DNA of 64,000 bases from Eubacterium sp. (GCA_017433825.1 JAFRGL010000001.1:35137-99136); one strand, 5' to 3'. Shown: positions 28,721-38,322, numbered from the stretch's first letter. Program-made: numbers and translations. Notes: generated from the sequence alone by a model not told the origin.

Positions 28721-30225
28721 TGGGAGTGGAGTTCATTTATCCGGAATTTGAAGTCATCCGGAACGAAAACCGCTGCATTGCCTGCCGCGTCTGCGAAAGG
28801 CAGTGCGCCAATGAAGTTCATTACTACAGCGAAGAACGCGGCATCATGATGAGCGATGAGAGCAAATGCGTCAACTGCCAGCGCTGTGTTTCGCTTTGTC
28901 CCACAAGGGCGCTGAAAATCGTAAAAAGCGACTGCACCTTAAGGGAAAACGCCAACTGGTCAAACGATACCATCCGGGAAATCTACAAGCAGGCCAATTC
29001 CGGGGGCGTCCTGCTTTCCTCCATGGGCAACCCCAAACCCCTTCCCGTTTACTGGGACAGAATCCTGATCAATGCCTCCCAGGTGACAAACCCGCCCATT
29101 GATCCTCTGCGGGAGCCTATGGAAACCCGGGTGTTCTTAGGGAAACGGCCGGAGAAAATCCGCCGGGATGAAAACGGCCGCATCATCTGCGACCTTCCGC
29201 CCCAGATAAGCCTGGCCATGCCGGTGATGTTTTCCGCCATGAGCTACGGCTCCATCAGCTACAACGCCCATGCCTCCCTTGCCCGGGCGGCTTCGGAACT
29301 GGGCATCCTGTACAACACGGGCGAAGGCGGACTGCACGAGGATTTCTATCAGTACGGCCCGCATACCGTCGTACAGGTGGCCAGCGGCCGGTTCGGAGTT
29401 CACGAGGATTATCTTCAGACAGGCGCTGCCATTGAAATCAAAATGGGCCAGGGGGCAAAGCCGGGTATCGGCGGCCATCTGCCAGGCGCGAAAATTACGG
29501 GCGACGTCTCCCGCACCCGGATGATTCCGGAAGGCTCGGACGCCATTTCCCCCGCGCCGCACCACGATATTTATTCCATCGAAGATCTGCGGCAGCTGGT
29601 ATTTTCCTTAAAGGAAGCTACCAATTACACCAAGCCGGTGATTGTCAAGGTGGCGGCCGTCCACAACATTGCCGCCATCGCCAGCGGCATTGCCAGAAGC
29701 GGCGCGGACATTATCGCCATCGACGGTTTCCGGGGCGGCACCGGCGCGGCGCCCACCCGCATCCGGGACAACGTGGGCATCCCCATTGAACTGGCCCTGG
29801 CCTCCGTGGACCAGCGTCTGCGGGACGAGGGACTCCGCAACAACGTCTCCTTAGTGGCTGCAGGTTCCATCCGCAGCGCGGCAGACGTGGTCAAGGCCAT
29901 TGCCCTCGGTGCCGATGCCTGCTACATCGCCACCGCCGCGCTTCTGGCCCTGGGCTGCCACCTGTGCAGGACCTGCCAGAGCGGCAAATGCAACTGGGGC
30001 ATCGCCACCCAGAGACCGGACCTGGTCAAACGGCTGAACCCGGACATGGGCAGCGAGCGGCTGGTGAACCTGATGACCGCCTGGCGGCATGAAATCATGG
30101 AGCTGATGGGCGGCATGGGCATCAATTCCATCGAAGCGCTCCGCGGAAACCGGCTTATGCTTCGCGGCGTCGGCCTGACCGACAGGGAACTGAAAATCCT
30201 CGGCATCTCTCATGCAGGAGAATAA
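28720..30225 (+). CDS. Glutamate synthase, ferredoxin/FMN-binding synthase subunit
   Basis: A 501-aa subunit. N-terminal residues 19-65 carry two [4Fe-4S] motifs (CIACRVCERQC and CVNCQRCVSLCP). The rest is the (beta/alpha)8 FMN barrel of the alpha subunit: MSYGSISYNAHASLARAA, NTGEGGLHEDF, GQGAKPGIGGHLPG, DGFRGGTGAAPTRIRDN. The [3Fe-4S]-like cysteine cluster CHLCRTCQSGKCNWGIATQ lies near the end. It reduces the 2-iminoglutarate intermediate formed from 2-oxoglutarate and channelled ammonia. Third-party electrons should come through the following two gene products. This arrangement is known in Thermotoga, archaea and clostridia. Confidence 0.9.
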   Translation: MGVEFIYPEFEVIRNENRCIACRVCERQCANEVHYYSEERGIMMSDESKCVNCQRCVSLCPTRALKIVKSDCTLRENANWSNDTIREIYKQANSGGVLLSSMGNPKPLPVYWDRILINASQVTNPPIDPLREPMETRVFLGKRPEKIRRDENGRIICDLPPQISLAMPVMFSAMSYGSISYNAHASLARAASELGILYNTGEGGLHEDFYQYGPHTVVQVASGRFGVHEDYLQTGAAIEIKMGQGAKPGIGGHLPGAKITGDVSRTRMIPEGSDAISPAPHHDIYSIEDLRQLVFSLKEATNYTKPVIVKVAAVHNIAAIASGIARSGADIIAIDGFRGGTGAAPTRIRDNVGIPIELALASVDQRLRDEGLRNNVSLVAAGSIRSAADVVKAIALGADACYIATAALLALGCHLCRTCQSGKCNWGIATQRPDLVKRLNPDMGSERLVNLMTAWRHEIMELMGGMGINSIEALRGNRLMLRGVGLTDRELKILGISHAGE

Positions 30226-30228
30226 GCA

Positions 30229-30669
30229 ATGAAACGTGTCTATGTGAATGAAGAATGGTGCCTCGGCTGCCATTTATGCGAATACAACTGCGCCTTCGCC
30301 AATTCCGGGCTTCCGGATATGGTCCTGGCGCTCAAAGGCAAGCCCCTCTATCCCCGGATTCATGTGGAAGAGGGGGAGAAAATATCCTACGCCGTTTCCT
30401 GCCGGCACTGTGAAGACCCCATCTGCGTGAAAAGCTGCATCGCGGGCGCCCTGTCGAAGAATGACGGCGTCATACAGATTGACAGGGAGAAATGCGTAAG
30501 CTGCTTTACCTGCATCCTGGTCTGTCCCTACGGCGCCCTTGCCCCGGGGGAAACCGGCGTCATGCAGAAATGCGAGCTGTGCCTGAACAATTCCCGCGGT
30601 GAACCGGCCTGTGTTGCGGGCTGCCCCAACAGGGCAATTGTCTACGAAGAGCGGGGTGACGCGGTATGA
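30229..30669 (+). CDS. Glutamate synthase, polyferredoxin (HycB-like) subunit
   Basis: A 146-aa electron-transfer protein with four cysteine clusters (CLGCHLCEYNC, CRHCEDPICVKSC, CVSCFTCILVCP, CELCLNNSRGEPACVAGC). It should hold four [4Fe-4S] centres, as in HycB/DmsB-type subunits. It most likely bridges the pyridine-nucleotide oxidoreductase downstream and the FMN subunit upstream. AGGAG precedes the ATG, and the stop overlaps the next start (ATGA). Confidence 0.88.
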   Translation: MKRVYVNEEWCLGCHLCEYNCAFANSGLPDMVLALKGKPLYPRIHVEEGEKISYAVSCRHCEDPICVKSCIAGALSKNDGVIQIDREKCVSCFTCILVCPYGALAPGETGVMQKCELCLNNSRGEPACVAGCPNRAIVYEERGDAV

Positions 30670-31895
30670 CAAAGTATGTGATTGCCGGAAACGGCATTGC
30701 CGCAGCCGGCTGTATAGAAGGCATCCGAAGCGTGGATAAAGACGGTGCAGTCACCGTGATTTCCGAAGAGAGGCACCCAGTGTACTGCAGGCCTTTGATT
30801 TCCTATTATCTGGAAGGGAAAACGGATTTGCAGCGTATGGCCTACCGCAGCGGGGATTTTTACGAAAAAAACGGCTGCAGGGTGCTTTACGGGCGGACGG
30901 CCGTTAAGATTGACAGGGATTTAAAGGAAATCGCACTGGATGACGGTACGCGGGTTCCCTATGATAAGATTTGCGTCGCTGCCGGCTCCTCTCCCTTCGT
31001 ACCGCCTTTTGCCGGGTTGGAATCCGTCGAAAGCAAATACGCCTTCATGACCCTGGACGATATGCTGGAACTGGAAAAGGCGGTCACGCCGGAAAGCAAG
31101 GTGCTCATCGTCGGCGCCGGCCTTATCGGACTGAAATGCGCGGAAGGCCTCCTCGGCCGCGCGGGAAGCATAACCGTCTGCGATCTTGCCGACCGGATTC
31201 TGTCCAGTATTCTGGATACAGAATGCGCGGCATTCATGCAGAAACATCTGGAAGCGCGGGGCATGCGGTTTTACCTGAACGACAGCGCGTCTTCCTTTGA
31301 AGGAAACAAGGCCGTCATGAAAAGCGGCGCAGCCGTGGAATTTGACGTCCTGGTCCTCGCCGTAGGCGTGCGTCCGAACACCTCTCTTCTGGCCGGTATC
31401 GGCGAAGTAAACCGGGGCATCATCGTCGACGGCGGGATGCGTACGTCTGCCGCGGATATTTACGCGGCCGGGGACTGCACGGAAGGGCCGGACGCCTCCA
31501 GCGGTCAGAAAAGGGTAATGGCCATCCTGCCCAACGCCTATATGCAGGGCTTTACGGCAGGTGTGAACATGGCCGGGGGCGAAAGCCTGTTCGACAACGC
31601 GATCCCGATGAATTCCATCGGATTCTTCGGGCTGCACGCCATGACGGCAGGGTCTTATGAAGGGGACATGTACGAAGAAAAAACAGACTCTTCCCTGAAA
31701 CGCCTGTTTACCGGAGACGATCTTCTGAAGGGCTTTATCCTCATCGGCTGCAATGAACGGGCAGGCATTTACACATCCCTTATCCGGGAAAAGACGCCGC
31801 TTTCTTCCATTAACTTCGAAATGCTGAAAAAAGCGGCGACAACAGCAGCCTTCCCGCCGGAAAGCCGCAGGAAAATATTTGGAGGTGAGGGTTAA
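30666..31895 (+). CDS. Glutamate synthase-associated NAD(P)H/FAD oxidoreductase
   Basis: A 409-aa pyridine nucleotide-disulfide oxidoreductase family protein. The FAD motif is VIAGNGIAAAGCIEGI at residues 5-20, the NAD(P) motif VLIVGAGLIGLKCAEGLL at about 143-160, and the second FAD segment IYAAGDCTEG at about 268-277. No redox-active CxxxxC pair is seen, so it is of the NADH oxidase/ferredoxin reductase type. It likely loads electrons from NAD(P)H onto the polyferredoxin. Confidence 0.88.
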   Translation: MTKYVIAGNGIAAAGCIEGIRSVDKDGAVTVISEERHPVYCRPLISYYLEGKTDLQRMAYRSGDFYEKNGCRVLYGRTAVKIDRDLKEIALDDGTRVPYDKICVAAGSSPFVPPFAGLESVESKYAFMTLDDMLELEKAVTPESKVLIVGAGLIGLKCAEGLLGRAGSITVCDLADRILSSILDTECAAFMQKHLEARGMRFYLNDSASSFEGNKAVMKSGAAVEFDVLVLAVGVRPNTSLLAGIGEVNRGIIVDGGMRTSAADIYAAGDCTEGPDASSGQKRVMAILPNAYMQGFTAGVNMAGGESLFDNAIPMNSIGFFGLHAMTAGSYEGDMYEEKTDSSLKRLFTGDDLLKGFILIGCNERAGIYTSLIREKTPLSSINFEMLKKAATTAAFPPESRRKIFGGEG

Positions 31896-32618
31896 ATGAC
31901 ATTGATTCATGCAGACGGTCTCGACCACAAAACGATCAATGAAGCCATCCGGGAAAGCGGTGCCGGCTGCACCGTCGACGGCTGTCTCGGACAGCGGTTT
32001 ATCGCGGCCGGCATGTCTGGAAAGAATATCGAGATACACGGAATCCCGGGCAACGCCCTGGGTGCCTACCTGAACGGAGGCAGGCTGAACGTTCACGGAA
32101 ATGCCCAGGATGCGGTAGGAGATACCATGAATGACGGCCTGATCATTGTACACGGAAATATCGGAGACGCTGCGGGCTATGCCATGCGGGGCGGCAGGAT
32201 TTATATCCGGGGAAATGCCGGATACCGGGCCGGCATCCACATGAAAGCCTACGAAGACAAGGTGCCGGTCATGGTTATAGGCGGCCGCACCGGCAGTTTC
32301 CTGGGGGAATACCAGGCAGGCGGTATCATTGTAGTGCTGAATCTGGATGAACCCGGGGAAAAAATCGTAGGCAATTTCCCCTGCACCGGCATGCACGGCG
32401 GAAAAATGTTCCTGCGGTCAGACTGCCGGGACGTTGCTTTCCCTGAGCAGGTTACCGCCAGACAGGCTGATGATGCGGATATGGAGGAGCTTAAAAGCTG
32501 TCTTGCCGAATACTGTGAAGTCTTCGGTTTCGATCCGGCAGACATCCTGTCCGCTCCCTTTACCGTCGTCACCCCCAACACCGCCAACCCCTACATCCGC
32601 ATGTATGTAGCTAATTAA
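31896..32618 (+). CDS. Glutamate synthase GXGXG-domain subunit
   Basis: A 240-aa protein made of the right-handed beta-helix GXGXG repeats that form the C-terminal structural domain of the GltB alpha subunit. Seen here are GNALGAYLNGG, GNAQDAVGDTMNDG, GNIGDAAGYAMRGG and GNAGYRAGIHM. A tail of about 70 residues follows. GGAGGTGAGG is its ribosome-binding site and it directly abuts the preceding stop. It completes the five-gene split enzyme, and a terminator follows at once. Confidence 0.9.
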   Translation: MTLIHADGLDHKTINEAIRESGAGCTVDGCLGQRFIAAGMSGKNIEIHGIPGNALGAYLNGGRLNVHGNAQDAVGDTMNDGLIIVHGNIGDAAGYAMRGGRIYIRGNAGYRAGIHMKAYEDKVPVMVIGGRTGSFLGEYQAGGIIVVLNLDEPGEKIVGNFPCTGMHGGKMFLRSDCRDVAFPEQVTARQADDADMEELKSCLAEYCEVFGFDPADILSAPFTVVTPNTANPYIRMYVAN

Positions 32619-32667
32619 AAAAACTGCCGTACTCACTGGTCAAACCCTCTGAGTACGGCAGTTTTTA
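32617..32667. terminator. Bidirectional terminator between glutamate synthase operon and carB
   Basis: ACTGCCGTACTCA (32623-32635) pairs perfectly with TGAGTACGGCAGT (32650-32662). A run of seven A on the left and five T on the right serve both strands. Confidence 0.9.
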
Positions 32668-32670
32668 TAA

Positions 32671-35600
32671 TTACTCCTGGTTTATCGTCGACACCCCCAT
32701 GGTCATTTCTTCCAGCACATCCAGCACCAGCCGGACCGTATCCAGGGACGTCAGCATGGTGACATTGTGCTGCGCCGCGCAATGCCGGATGGCAAAACCG
32801 TCCGGATAATGCAGGCCGGATCGGATTGCCCGGGTATTGATCACATAACTGACATAGCCCGAACGGATGGAATCCAGTACCTCCGTACTCCTCTCGCTGG
32901 GCTTTCTGCGGATCCGCGTGCGGATGCCGTGGTTTCTCAGCACCTCACCCGTCAGCGTTGTCGCCTCAATATTGAAGCCCATCCGGTAAAACCGCTCGAT
33001 TAAAGGCACCGTTTCCCTCTTGTCCTCGTCCGCCACGCTCACCAGCACCGTACCGTAATTCTTCAGCGTAAGCCCGGCGGCAATCAATGCCTTGTAGGCC
33101 GCCCGGTGAAGCTTTTTATCGTATCCGATGGCCTCTCCCGTAGATTTCATTTCCGGCGACAGATACGTTTCCATGCCGTCCAGCTTGGAGAAAGAAAACA
33201 CCGGAACCTTCACATAGTACCGCTCCTTTTCCTTCGGATATACTTCTGTTATGCCCTGATCTTTCAGCGAAACACCCAGCATGACCAGCGTGCCCATGTC
33301 CGCCAGCGGCCAGCCTGTGGCCTTGGAAAGGAAAGGCACCGTCCGGGAAGATCTGGGATTTACCTCAATGATATATACCCGCTCCTTCTCATCCACGATG
33401 AACTGGATATTGAACAGTCCCACGATGCCGATTGCGGGGCCCAGACGTTCCGTGTAATCCAGGATAGTCTGCTTTACCTTCCCTGAAAGAGAATACGGCG
33501 GATAGACGCTGATGGAATCCCCGGAATGCACGCCGGTGCGCTCCACCAGCTCCATGATGCCGGGAACAAACACATCCCTGCCGTCGCAGACCGCGTCCAC
33601 TTCCACTTCCTTGCCCCGGATATACTTGTCCACCAGTACCGGCTTGTCCTTGTCAATGGCCACGGCATCCTTCAGGTAGTGCCACATGGCTTCCTCCCGC
33701 GCCACAATCTGCATGGCCCGGCCGCCCAGGACAAAGCTGGGCCGCACCAATACCGGGTATCCGATTCGCCTGGCGGCTCTTATACCCTCTTCGATATCCG
33801 TTACCGCTTCCCCCTTCGGCTGTGGAATTCCAAGCGACAGGAGCAGCTTTTCAAAAAGTTCCCTGTCCTCCGCCCGGTCTATGGCCTCCTTGTCCGTGCC
33901 GATGATCCTCACCCCGCGTTCCGCCAGCTCGGTTCCCAGGTTGATGGCCGTCTGTCCGCCCAGGGTGACAATAATGCCCTCCGGTTTTTCCAGTTCGATG
34001 ATATTCATCACGTCTTCCGGGAAAAGCGGCTCAAAATACAGCTTGTCCGCGCAGGTATAGTCCGTGGAAACCGTCTCCGGGTTATTGTTGACAATAATCG
34101 CCTCATAGCCGGCTTTCTGAATGGTCTGTACCGCGTGCACCGTGGAATAATCAAACTCCACGCCCTGGCCGATCCGTATGGGCCCGGCACCAAGCACGAT
34201 TATCTTTTTCCTGCCGGAAATGCGGGATTCATTCTCCTCTTCGTAGGTGGAATAGAAATACGGCACATAGCTGTCAAATTCCGACGCGCAGGTGTCGATC
34301 ATTTTGTAGACGGGAAGGATGCCTTCTTTTTTCCGCATCCGGAAGATCTCCTCCTCCGTCCGGTTCCACAGCAGGGCAGTTTCCCTGTCGGAGAAGCCCA
34401 GCCTCTTCGCCCTGCGGAGCGCTTCGGGGCTGTCCGGCTGTCTTTTCAGGCATTCCTCTTCCTCCACGATATTTCGAAGCTTCCGCAGGAAGAAACGGTC
34501 AATGCCCGTTTTATCGAAAATGACATCCTCACCGGCCCTAAGGCGCAGCAGCTGCGCAACGGCAAAAATCCGGTCGTCCCGGCCTTTTCCGATGTATTCC
34601 AGAAGCTCTTCCTCATCCATCGAATCAAATTTCGCGTCTGACAGGTGAAAATGCCCGGTTTCCAGGGAACGGATGCCTTTCAGCAGGCTTTCCTCAAAGG
34701 TCCTGCCGACGCTCATCACCTCGCCGGTGGCCTTCATCTGGGTGGACAGGCTGTTGTCCGCTTCGGCAAACTTGTCGAAGGGAAACCTGGGCAGCTTGGT
34801 CACCACATAATCCAGGGAAGGTTCAAAGGCCGCGCAGGTATTGGCAAGGGCAATCTCGTCCAGCGTCATGCCCACGCCGATTTTCGCCGAAACCCGGGCA
34901 ATCGGATAACCGCTGGCCTTGGAAGCCAGGGCGGACGAGCGGGAAACCCGGGGATTTACCTCGATAAGATAATACTGGAATGATGAGGGATCCAGTGCGA
35001 ACTGCACGTTGCAGCCGCCTTCGATTTCCAGCGCGCGGATGATTTTAAGCGCACTGCTCCGAAGCATCTGGTACTCTTTATTGGTCAGGGTCTGGGACGG
35101 ACATACAACGATGGAATCCCCGGTATGGATGCCTACCGGGTCCAGGTTTTCCATGTTGCAGACGGTAATGGCCGTGTCATTGGCATCCCGCATCACTTCA
35201 TATTCGATTTCCTTGAAGCCTTTGACGCTCTTCTCTATCAGCACCTCCCCGACGGGTGAGATTTCCAGGGCGTTTTTCAGCATGGGAAGGAATTCTTCTT
35301 CCGTTTCCGCAAAGCCGCCCCCGGTGCCGCCTAAGGTAAAAGCAGGCCTTAAAACCAGCGGGAAGCCGATTTCCCGGGCGATGCTAAGGCCTTCTTCTGT
35401 CGTCTTTGCGATATCGGAGGGCAGTACCGGTTCCCCCAGCTCCTGACACAGCTCTTTGAACAGTTCCCTGTCCTCCGCCCGTTCGATGGACGTAACCTTC
35501 GTGCCCAGAAGCTCGGTCCGGCATTCGGCAAGAATGCCCTTTTTTTCCAGCTGCATGGCCAGGTTCAGGCCGGTCTGGCCGCCGATGCCCGGCAGGATGG

Positions 35601-35853
35601 CGTCCGGCCGTTCATACCGCACAATCTTTGCGATAAACTCCAGGGTAAGGGGTTCCATGTAGACCTTGTCCGCAATGGCGGTGTCCGTCATGATGGTGGC
35701 GGGATTGGAATTGCATAAGATTACCTCATACCCTTCTTCCTTCAGGGCCAGGCAGGCCTGGGTACCTGCATAATCAAATTCCGCTGCCTGGCCGATAACG
35801 ATCGGGCCGGAACCGATAACCATTATTTTCTTCAAATCCGTTCGTTTCGGCAT
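32671..35853 (-). CDS. carB: Carbamoyl-phosphate synthase, large subunit
   Basis: A 1060-aa enzyme with the two homologous ATP-grasp halves (each starting KKIMVIGSGPIVIGQ / KKIIVLGAGPIRIGQ), LEVNPRVSRSSALASKA and IEVNPRSSRTVPFLSKATG. The C-terminal MGS-like allosteric domain follows (VLDSIRSGYVSYVINTRAIRSG). It makes carbamoyl phosphate for pyrimidines and arginine from bicarbonate, ATP and ammonia tunnelled from CarA. Its ATG overlaps the carA stop (TGATG), showing translational coupling. Confidence 0.97.
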   Translation of the reverse strand: MPKRTDLKKIMVIGSGPIVIGQAAEFDYAGTQACLALKEEGYEVILCNSNPATIMTDTAIADKVYMEPLTLEFIAKIVRYERPDAILPGIGGQTGLNLAMQLEKKGILAECRTELLGTKVTSIERAEDRELFKELCQELGEPVLPSDIAKTTEEGLSIAREIGFPLVLRPAFTLGGTGGGFAETEEEFLPMLKNALEISPVGEVLIEKSVKGFKEIEYEVMRDANDTAITVCNMENLDPVGIHTGDSIVVCPSQTLTNKEYQMLRSSALKIIRALEIEGGCNVQFALDPSSFQYYLIEVNPRVSRSSALASKASGYPIARVSAKIGVGMTLDEIALANTCAAFEPSLDYVVTKLPRFPFDKFAEADNSLSTQMKATGEVMSVGRTFEESLLKGIRSLETGHFHLSDAKFDSMDEEELLEYIGKGRDDRIFAVAQLLRLRAGEDVIFDKTGIDRFFLRKLRNIVEEEECLKRQPDSPEALRRAKRLGFSDRETALLWNRTEEEIFRMRKKEGILPVYKMIDTCASEFDSYVPYFYSTYEEENESRISGRKKIIVLGAGPIRIGQGVEFDYSTVHAVQTIQKAGYEAIIVNNNPETVSTDYTCADKLYFEPLFPEDVMNIIELEKPEGIIVTLGGQTAINLGTELAERGVRIIGTDKEAIDRAEDRELFEKLLLSLGIPQPKGEAVTDIEEGIRAARRIGYPVLVRPSFVLGGRAMQIVAREEAMWHYLKDAVAIDKDKPVLVDKYIRGKEVEVDAVCDGRDVFVPGIMELVERTGVHSGDSISVYPPYSLSGKVKQTILDYTERLGPAIGIVGLFNIQFIVDEKERVYIIEVNPRSSRTVPFLSKATGWPLADMGTLVMLGVSLKDQGITEVYPKEKERYYVKVPVFSFSKLDGMETYLSPEMKSTGEAIGYDKKLHRAAYKALIAAGLTLKNYGTVLVSVADEDKRETVPLIERFYRMGFNIEATTLTGEVLRNHGIRTRIRRKPSERSTEVLDSIRSGYVSYVINTRAIRSGLHYPDGFAIRHCAAQHNVTMLTSLDTVRLVLDVLEEMTMGVSTINQE

Positions 35854-36935
35854 CAGGCATTTTCCTCCATCATCTTGATAAACCGGTCAAAAAGATACCC
35901 GCTGTCCACCGGCCCCGGCGCACTCTCCGGGTGGAACTGCACGCAGAACATACCGTCCCTTTCGCATTTCAGGCCTTCTATGGTACCGTCCAGCAGGTTG
36001 ACGTGGGTTACGGTAAGCGGGGTATCCGCCAGGCTGTCTTTTTTTACCGCAAAGGAATGGTTCTGGGAGGTGATTTCTATCCGGCCGGTGTCCAGGTTTT
36101 TCACCGGGTGGTTGCCGCCCCTGTGGCCGAATTTCAGCTTGTAGGTTTCCGCGCCGTAAGCCCTGGCAATAATCTGGTGCCCCAGGCAGATGCCGAAAAC
36201 AGGAAGCTTCCCGAGAAGATTCCTTACTGTCTCCTCTGTCTCCGGCACGTCCGCCGGGTCTCCCGGGCCGTTGGAGATGAAAAGCCCGTCCGGCCTGCTT
36301 TTGAGGATTTCCTCCGCAGATGTGTTCCAGGGAAAAACCAAAACCGAACAGCCGCGGGCCAGGAGACTTCGGACAATATTCTTTTTCATGCCGCAGTCAA
36401 TCGCAGCAACGCGGAAACGTTCCGGAACCGCCATGACCGTATAAGGCTGCCGGCAGCTTACCTTCGGCACGCTGTCCGACGGAAGTTCTGTCTCAGCCAG
36501 CAGCTTTAAGGCCGTCCGGCTGTCCGTACCGGCGTCCGTGATCAGCGCCTTCCTGCTGCCGTAATTGCGGATGCTTCTGGCAAGCTTCCTGGTATCCGGT
36601 CCGTATATGCCGCAGACACCGTATTTCTTCATGATTTCGTCCAGCGTATGCCTGCTGCGGAAATTGGACGGTTCGTCATTGTATTCCCGGACAATCAGCG
36701 CGCCGATGGCAGGGACATCCGTTTCGAAATCATCGTCATTGATGCCGTAATTCCCGATGAGCGGGTAGGTCATGACCACCGCCTGTCCGGCATAGGAAGG
36801 GTCTGACAGTATTTCCTGATAACCGGCCATGGAGGTGTTGAAAACCAGCTCGCACACCCGGTCCTGCTGTGCGCCGAAGCCGTATCCGCAGTACTCCTGC
36901 CCGTCCTCCAGGACGATTTTCCTGTTGTAATCCAT
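35853..36935 (-). CDS. carA: Carbamoyl-phosphate synthase, small (glutaminase) subunit
   Basis: A 360-aa subunit. The N-terminal CarA domain has LVFNTSMAGYQEILSDPSY; the C-terminal class I amidotransferase has the nucleophile in VFGICLGHQIIARAYG and the HPE pair in VQFHPESAPGP. GGGAG precedes the ATG. First gene of carAB, with a consensus promoter and an ANTAR-type attenuator, so this glutamine-consuming step is tied to the nitrogen circuit. Confidence 0.96.
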   Translation of the reverse strand: MDYNRKIVLEDGQEYCGYGFGAQQDRVCELVFNTSMAGYQEILSDPSYAGQAVVMTYPLIGNYGINDDDFETDVPAIGALIVREYNDEPSNFRSRHTLDEIMKKYGVCGIYGPDTRKLARSIRNYGSRKALITDAGTDSRTALKLLAETELPSDSVPKVSCRQPYTVMAVPERFRVAAIDCGMKKNIVRSLLARGCSVLVFPWNTSAEEILKSRPDGLFISNGPGDPADVPETEETVRNLLGKLPVFGICLGHQIIARAYGAETYKLKFGHRGGNHPVKNLDTGRIEITSQNHSFAVKKDSLADTPLTVTHVNLLDGTIEGLKCERDGMFCVQFHPESAPGPVDSGYLFDRFIKMMEENA

Positions 36936-36961
36936 GCTTTAAAGTCTCCCGTTCAAACAAT

Positions 36962-37007
36962 AAAAAAGACGCCCCCCGACTTAAATGTCAGAAGACGCCC
37001 TTGCCTT
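36962..37007 (-). promoter_or_regulatory. ANTAR-type antiterminator leader of carAB
   Basis: Minus strand AAGGC-[AAGGGC]-GTCTT (36992-37007): 5-bp stem, hexaloop A1/G4. The overlapping terminator GGCGTCTTCTGAC/GTCGGGGGGCGTC (many G-U pairs) ends in six T (36962-36967). Confidence 0.83.
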
Positions 37008-37015
37008 TGTACTGT

Positions 37016-37044
37016 TTTATACACCCGCCCTGCGGCTTTGTCAA
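37016..37044 (-). promoter_or_regulatory. Promoter of carAB
   Basis: Minus strand TTGACA (37039-37044), 17-bp spacer, TATAAA (37016-37021). The predicted start lies about two bases before the hexaloop hairpin. Confidence 0.8.
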
Positions 37045-37057
37045 GTTCCTCCTGTAA

Positions 37058-37435
37058 TTATACAGCATCTGTCCTTTGCTGAAGGATTTCCCCCAAATCC
37101 AGATCTTCCATAACGGTGGTTAAGGCTGCTGTATCCGACTTCTCCGCGATGGTTATGAATGTCGGCAGATTATTATAAAGTATTCTGATTTCAAAACTGC
37201 CGTCTCTGACCTGGCTGCTGATTTGATCATACTGTGTGATAAATTCACCGGCTTCAAACGAAGCCCCATCCAGACTCTGCATATCACTTTCGACTGATTC
37301 TTTTACTGTTACGGTTGTAATATTCAGGCCCAGATCCAGTAAATACTGTACAAAATCCAGAGGATTAACCGGAGCATCAAATCTGTATTTCTTAATATAA
37401 AATCCGCCCATATCTATGGTTCTTTCCGGTTTCAT
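37058..37435 (-). CDS. Hypothetical protein, 125 aa
   Basis: No family recognised. The protein begins MKPERTIDMGGFYIKKYRFDAP and is mildly acidic with mixed alpha/beta character. It has no signal peptide or membrane helix. AAAGGAGAAC before the ATG is a good ribosome-binding site. Base composition is more AT-rich than carA, as for its neighbour at 37473. Its stop is 14 bp from the carAB -35 box, so its transcript probably runs into the carAB leader, whose terminator would block read-through. Confidence 0.55.
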   Translation of the reverse strand: MKPERTIDMGGFYIKKYRFDAPVNPLDFVQYLLDLGLNITTVTVKESVESDMQSLDGASFEAGEFITQYDQISSQVRDGSFEIRILYNNLPTFITIAEKSDTAALTTVMEDLDLGEILQQRTDAV

Positions 37436-37472
37436 CAGGTTCTCCTTTCCGCAGGCCTCTCCGAATTTGAAG

Positions 37473-38129
37473 TTATTTTACTGAAAAAATAGTATTTTTC
37501 TCAAATAGTCCCACAGCGAAACCCATCCTTAAGAATAGCGGCATGTTTTCATATGCCTGAAAGCTCGTTCTGTTTAATAATTCTTCCAAAGTAATTTCCT
37601 CATAATATCCATATGGATTTGCGATGGTAATTTTATCGTTTGGTATATCTGCACCAATTATTAATGAATAATGCAGTGTCCATTCATTTTCATACAAGGC
37701 CGCCCATTCAAACGGAACCGGCTTTCCTGATGCTAATGTTTCATACATAATATCGATGAATTCTGTGTTTTTCAGATACTTATGAATTTCTGTATCATAT
37801 TCAGGAAACTGCTTATTCATTTCTTCACAAAACTTATTTCCGGTAGAAGTAATGACCTTTCCATATTGCCCGTATAAGCTTTCTTCAGTTACATTACCGC
37901 CATTCCATGCAGAAAACATTTCAATCACAGCATAACCACAGGAAACATCCTGAGTGATAACTTCCAAATTTTCTATTTTAACTGGCGTCTGGTATTTCTC
38001 GTCTGTGTATACATTAGAATAATCATCCTGTGTATGCTTTGTTCTGACTTTTTCAATAAGCAAAGCTGCTAATGCAATACATATGATTGCAATTAAAGCA
38101 ATGCCTATAATCTTCAATGCTTTTTTCAT
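37473..38129 (-). CDS. Membrane-anchored C39-like cysteine peptidase
   Basis: A 218-aa protein. An N-terminal anchor (KALKIIGIALIAIICIALAALLI, residues 3-25) precedes a peptidase_C39_2-like domain. The catalytic cysteine is in QDVSCGYAVIEMFSAWNGG, with Gln upstream. The histidine is in TLHYSLIIGAD and the Asn/Asp position in KITIANPYGYYEEIT. The fold is that of bacteriocin-processing and papain-like peptidases, facing outside the membrane. The start is at the ATG preceded by AGGAAG, eight codons inside the longest frame. It is AT-rich compared with flanks and may be acquired. No bacteriocin precursor is seen beside it. Confidence 0.65.
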   Translation of the reverse strand: MKKALKIIGIALIAIICIALAALLIEKVRTKHTQDDYSNVYTDEKYQTPVKIENLEVITQDVSCGYAVIEMFSAWNGGNVTEESLYGQYGKVITSTGNKFCEEMNKQFPEYDTEIHKYLKNTEFIDIMYETLASGKPVPFEWAALYENEWTLHYSLIIGADIPNDKITIANPYGYYEEITLEELLNRTSFQAYENMPLFLRMGFAVGLFEKNTIFSVK

Positions 38130-38153
38130 ATAAATCTTCCTAATCAATATCAA

Positions 38154-38322
38154 ATTGTTCTGCTCATGATACTATACTCCCAGCAGAAATACATACTGTC
38201 TTTACCACCTTTCCTAACGTATGATAGAACGCTTTTTCGATTAAATCAATAGCCGCCTATGGTTTCAATCGCAATCAATACCAGCATTCAGGTGTTGTAA
38301 AAGTGTTGCAAATCTCAGCAAC
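38154..38322. other. Non-coding gap upstream of the peptidase gene
   Basis: AT-rich sequence without a convincing gene. It must hold the promoter of the peptidase gene, but no clear -35/-10 pair stands out. Confidence 0.4.

Noticed and set aside
30921-32396. A 491-codon open frame on the minus strand opposite the glutamate synthase genes
   Set aside because: It is the antisense shadow of two clear genes in GC-rich DNA; the translation is rich in His, Arg and Gly with no motif, and it has no ribosome-binding site.
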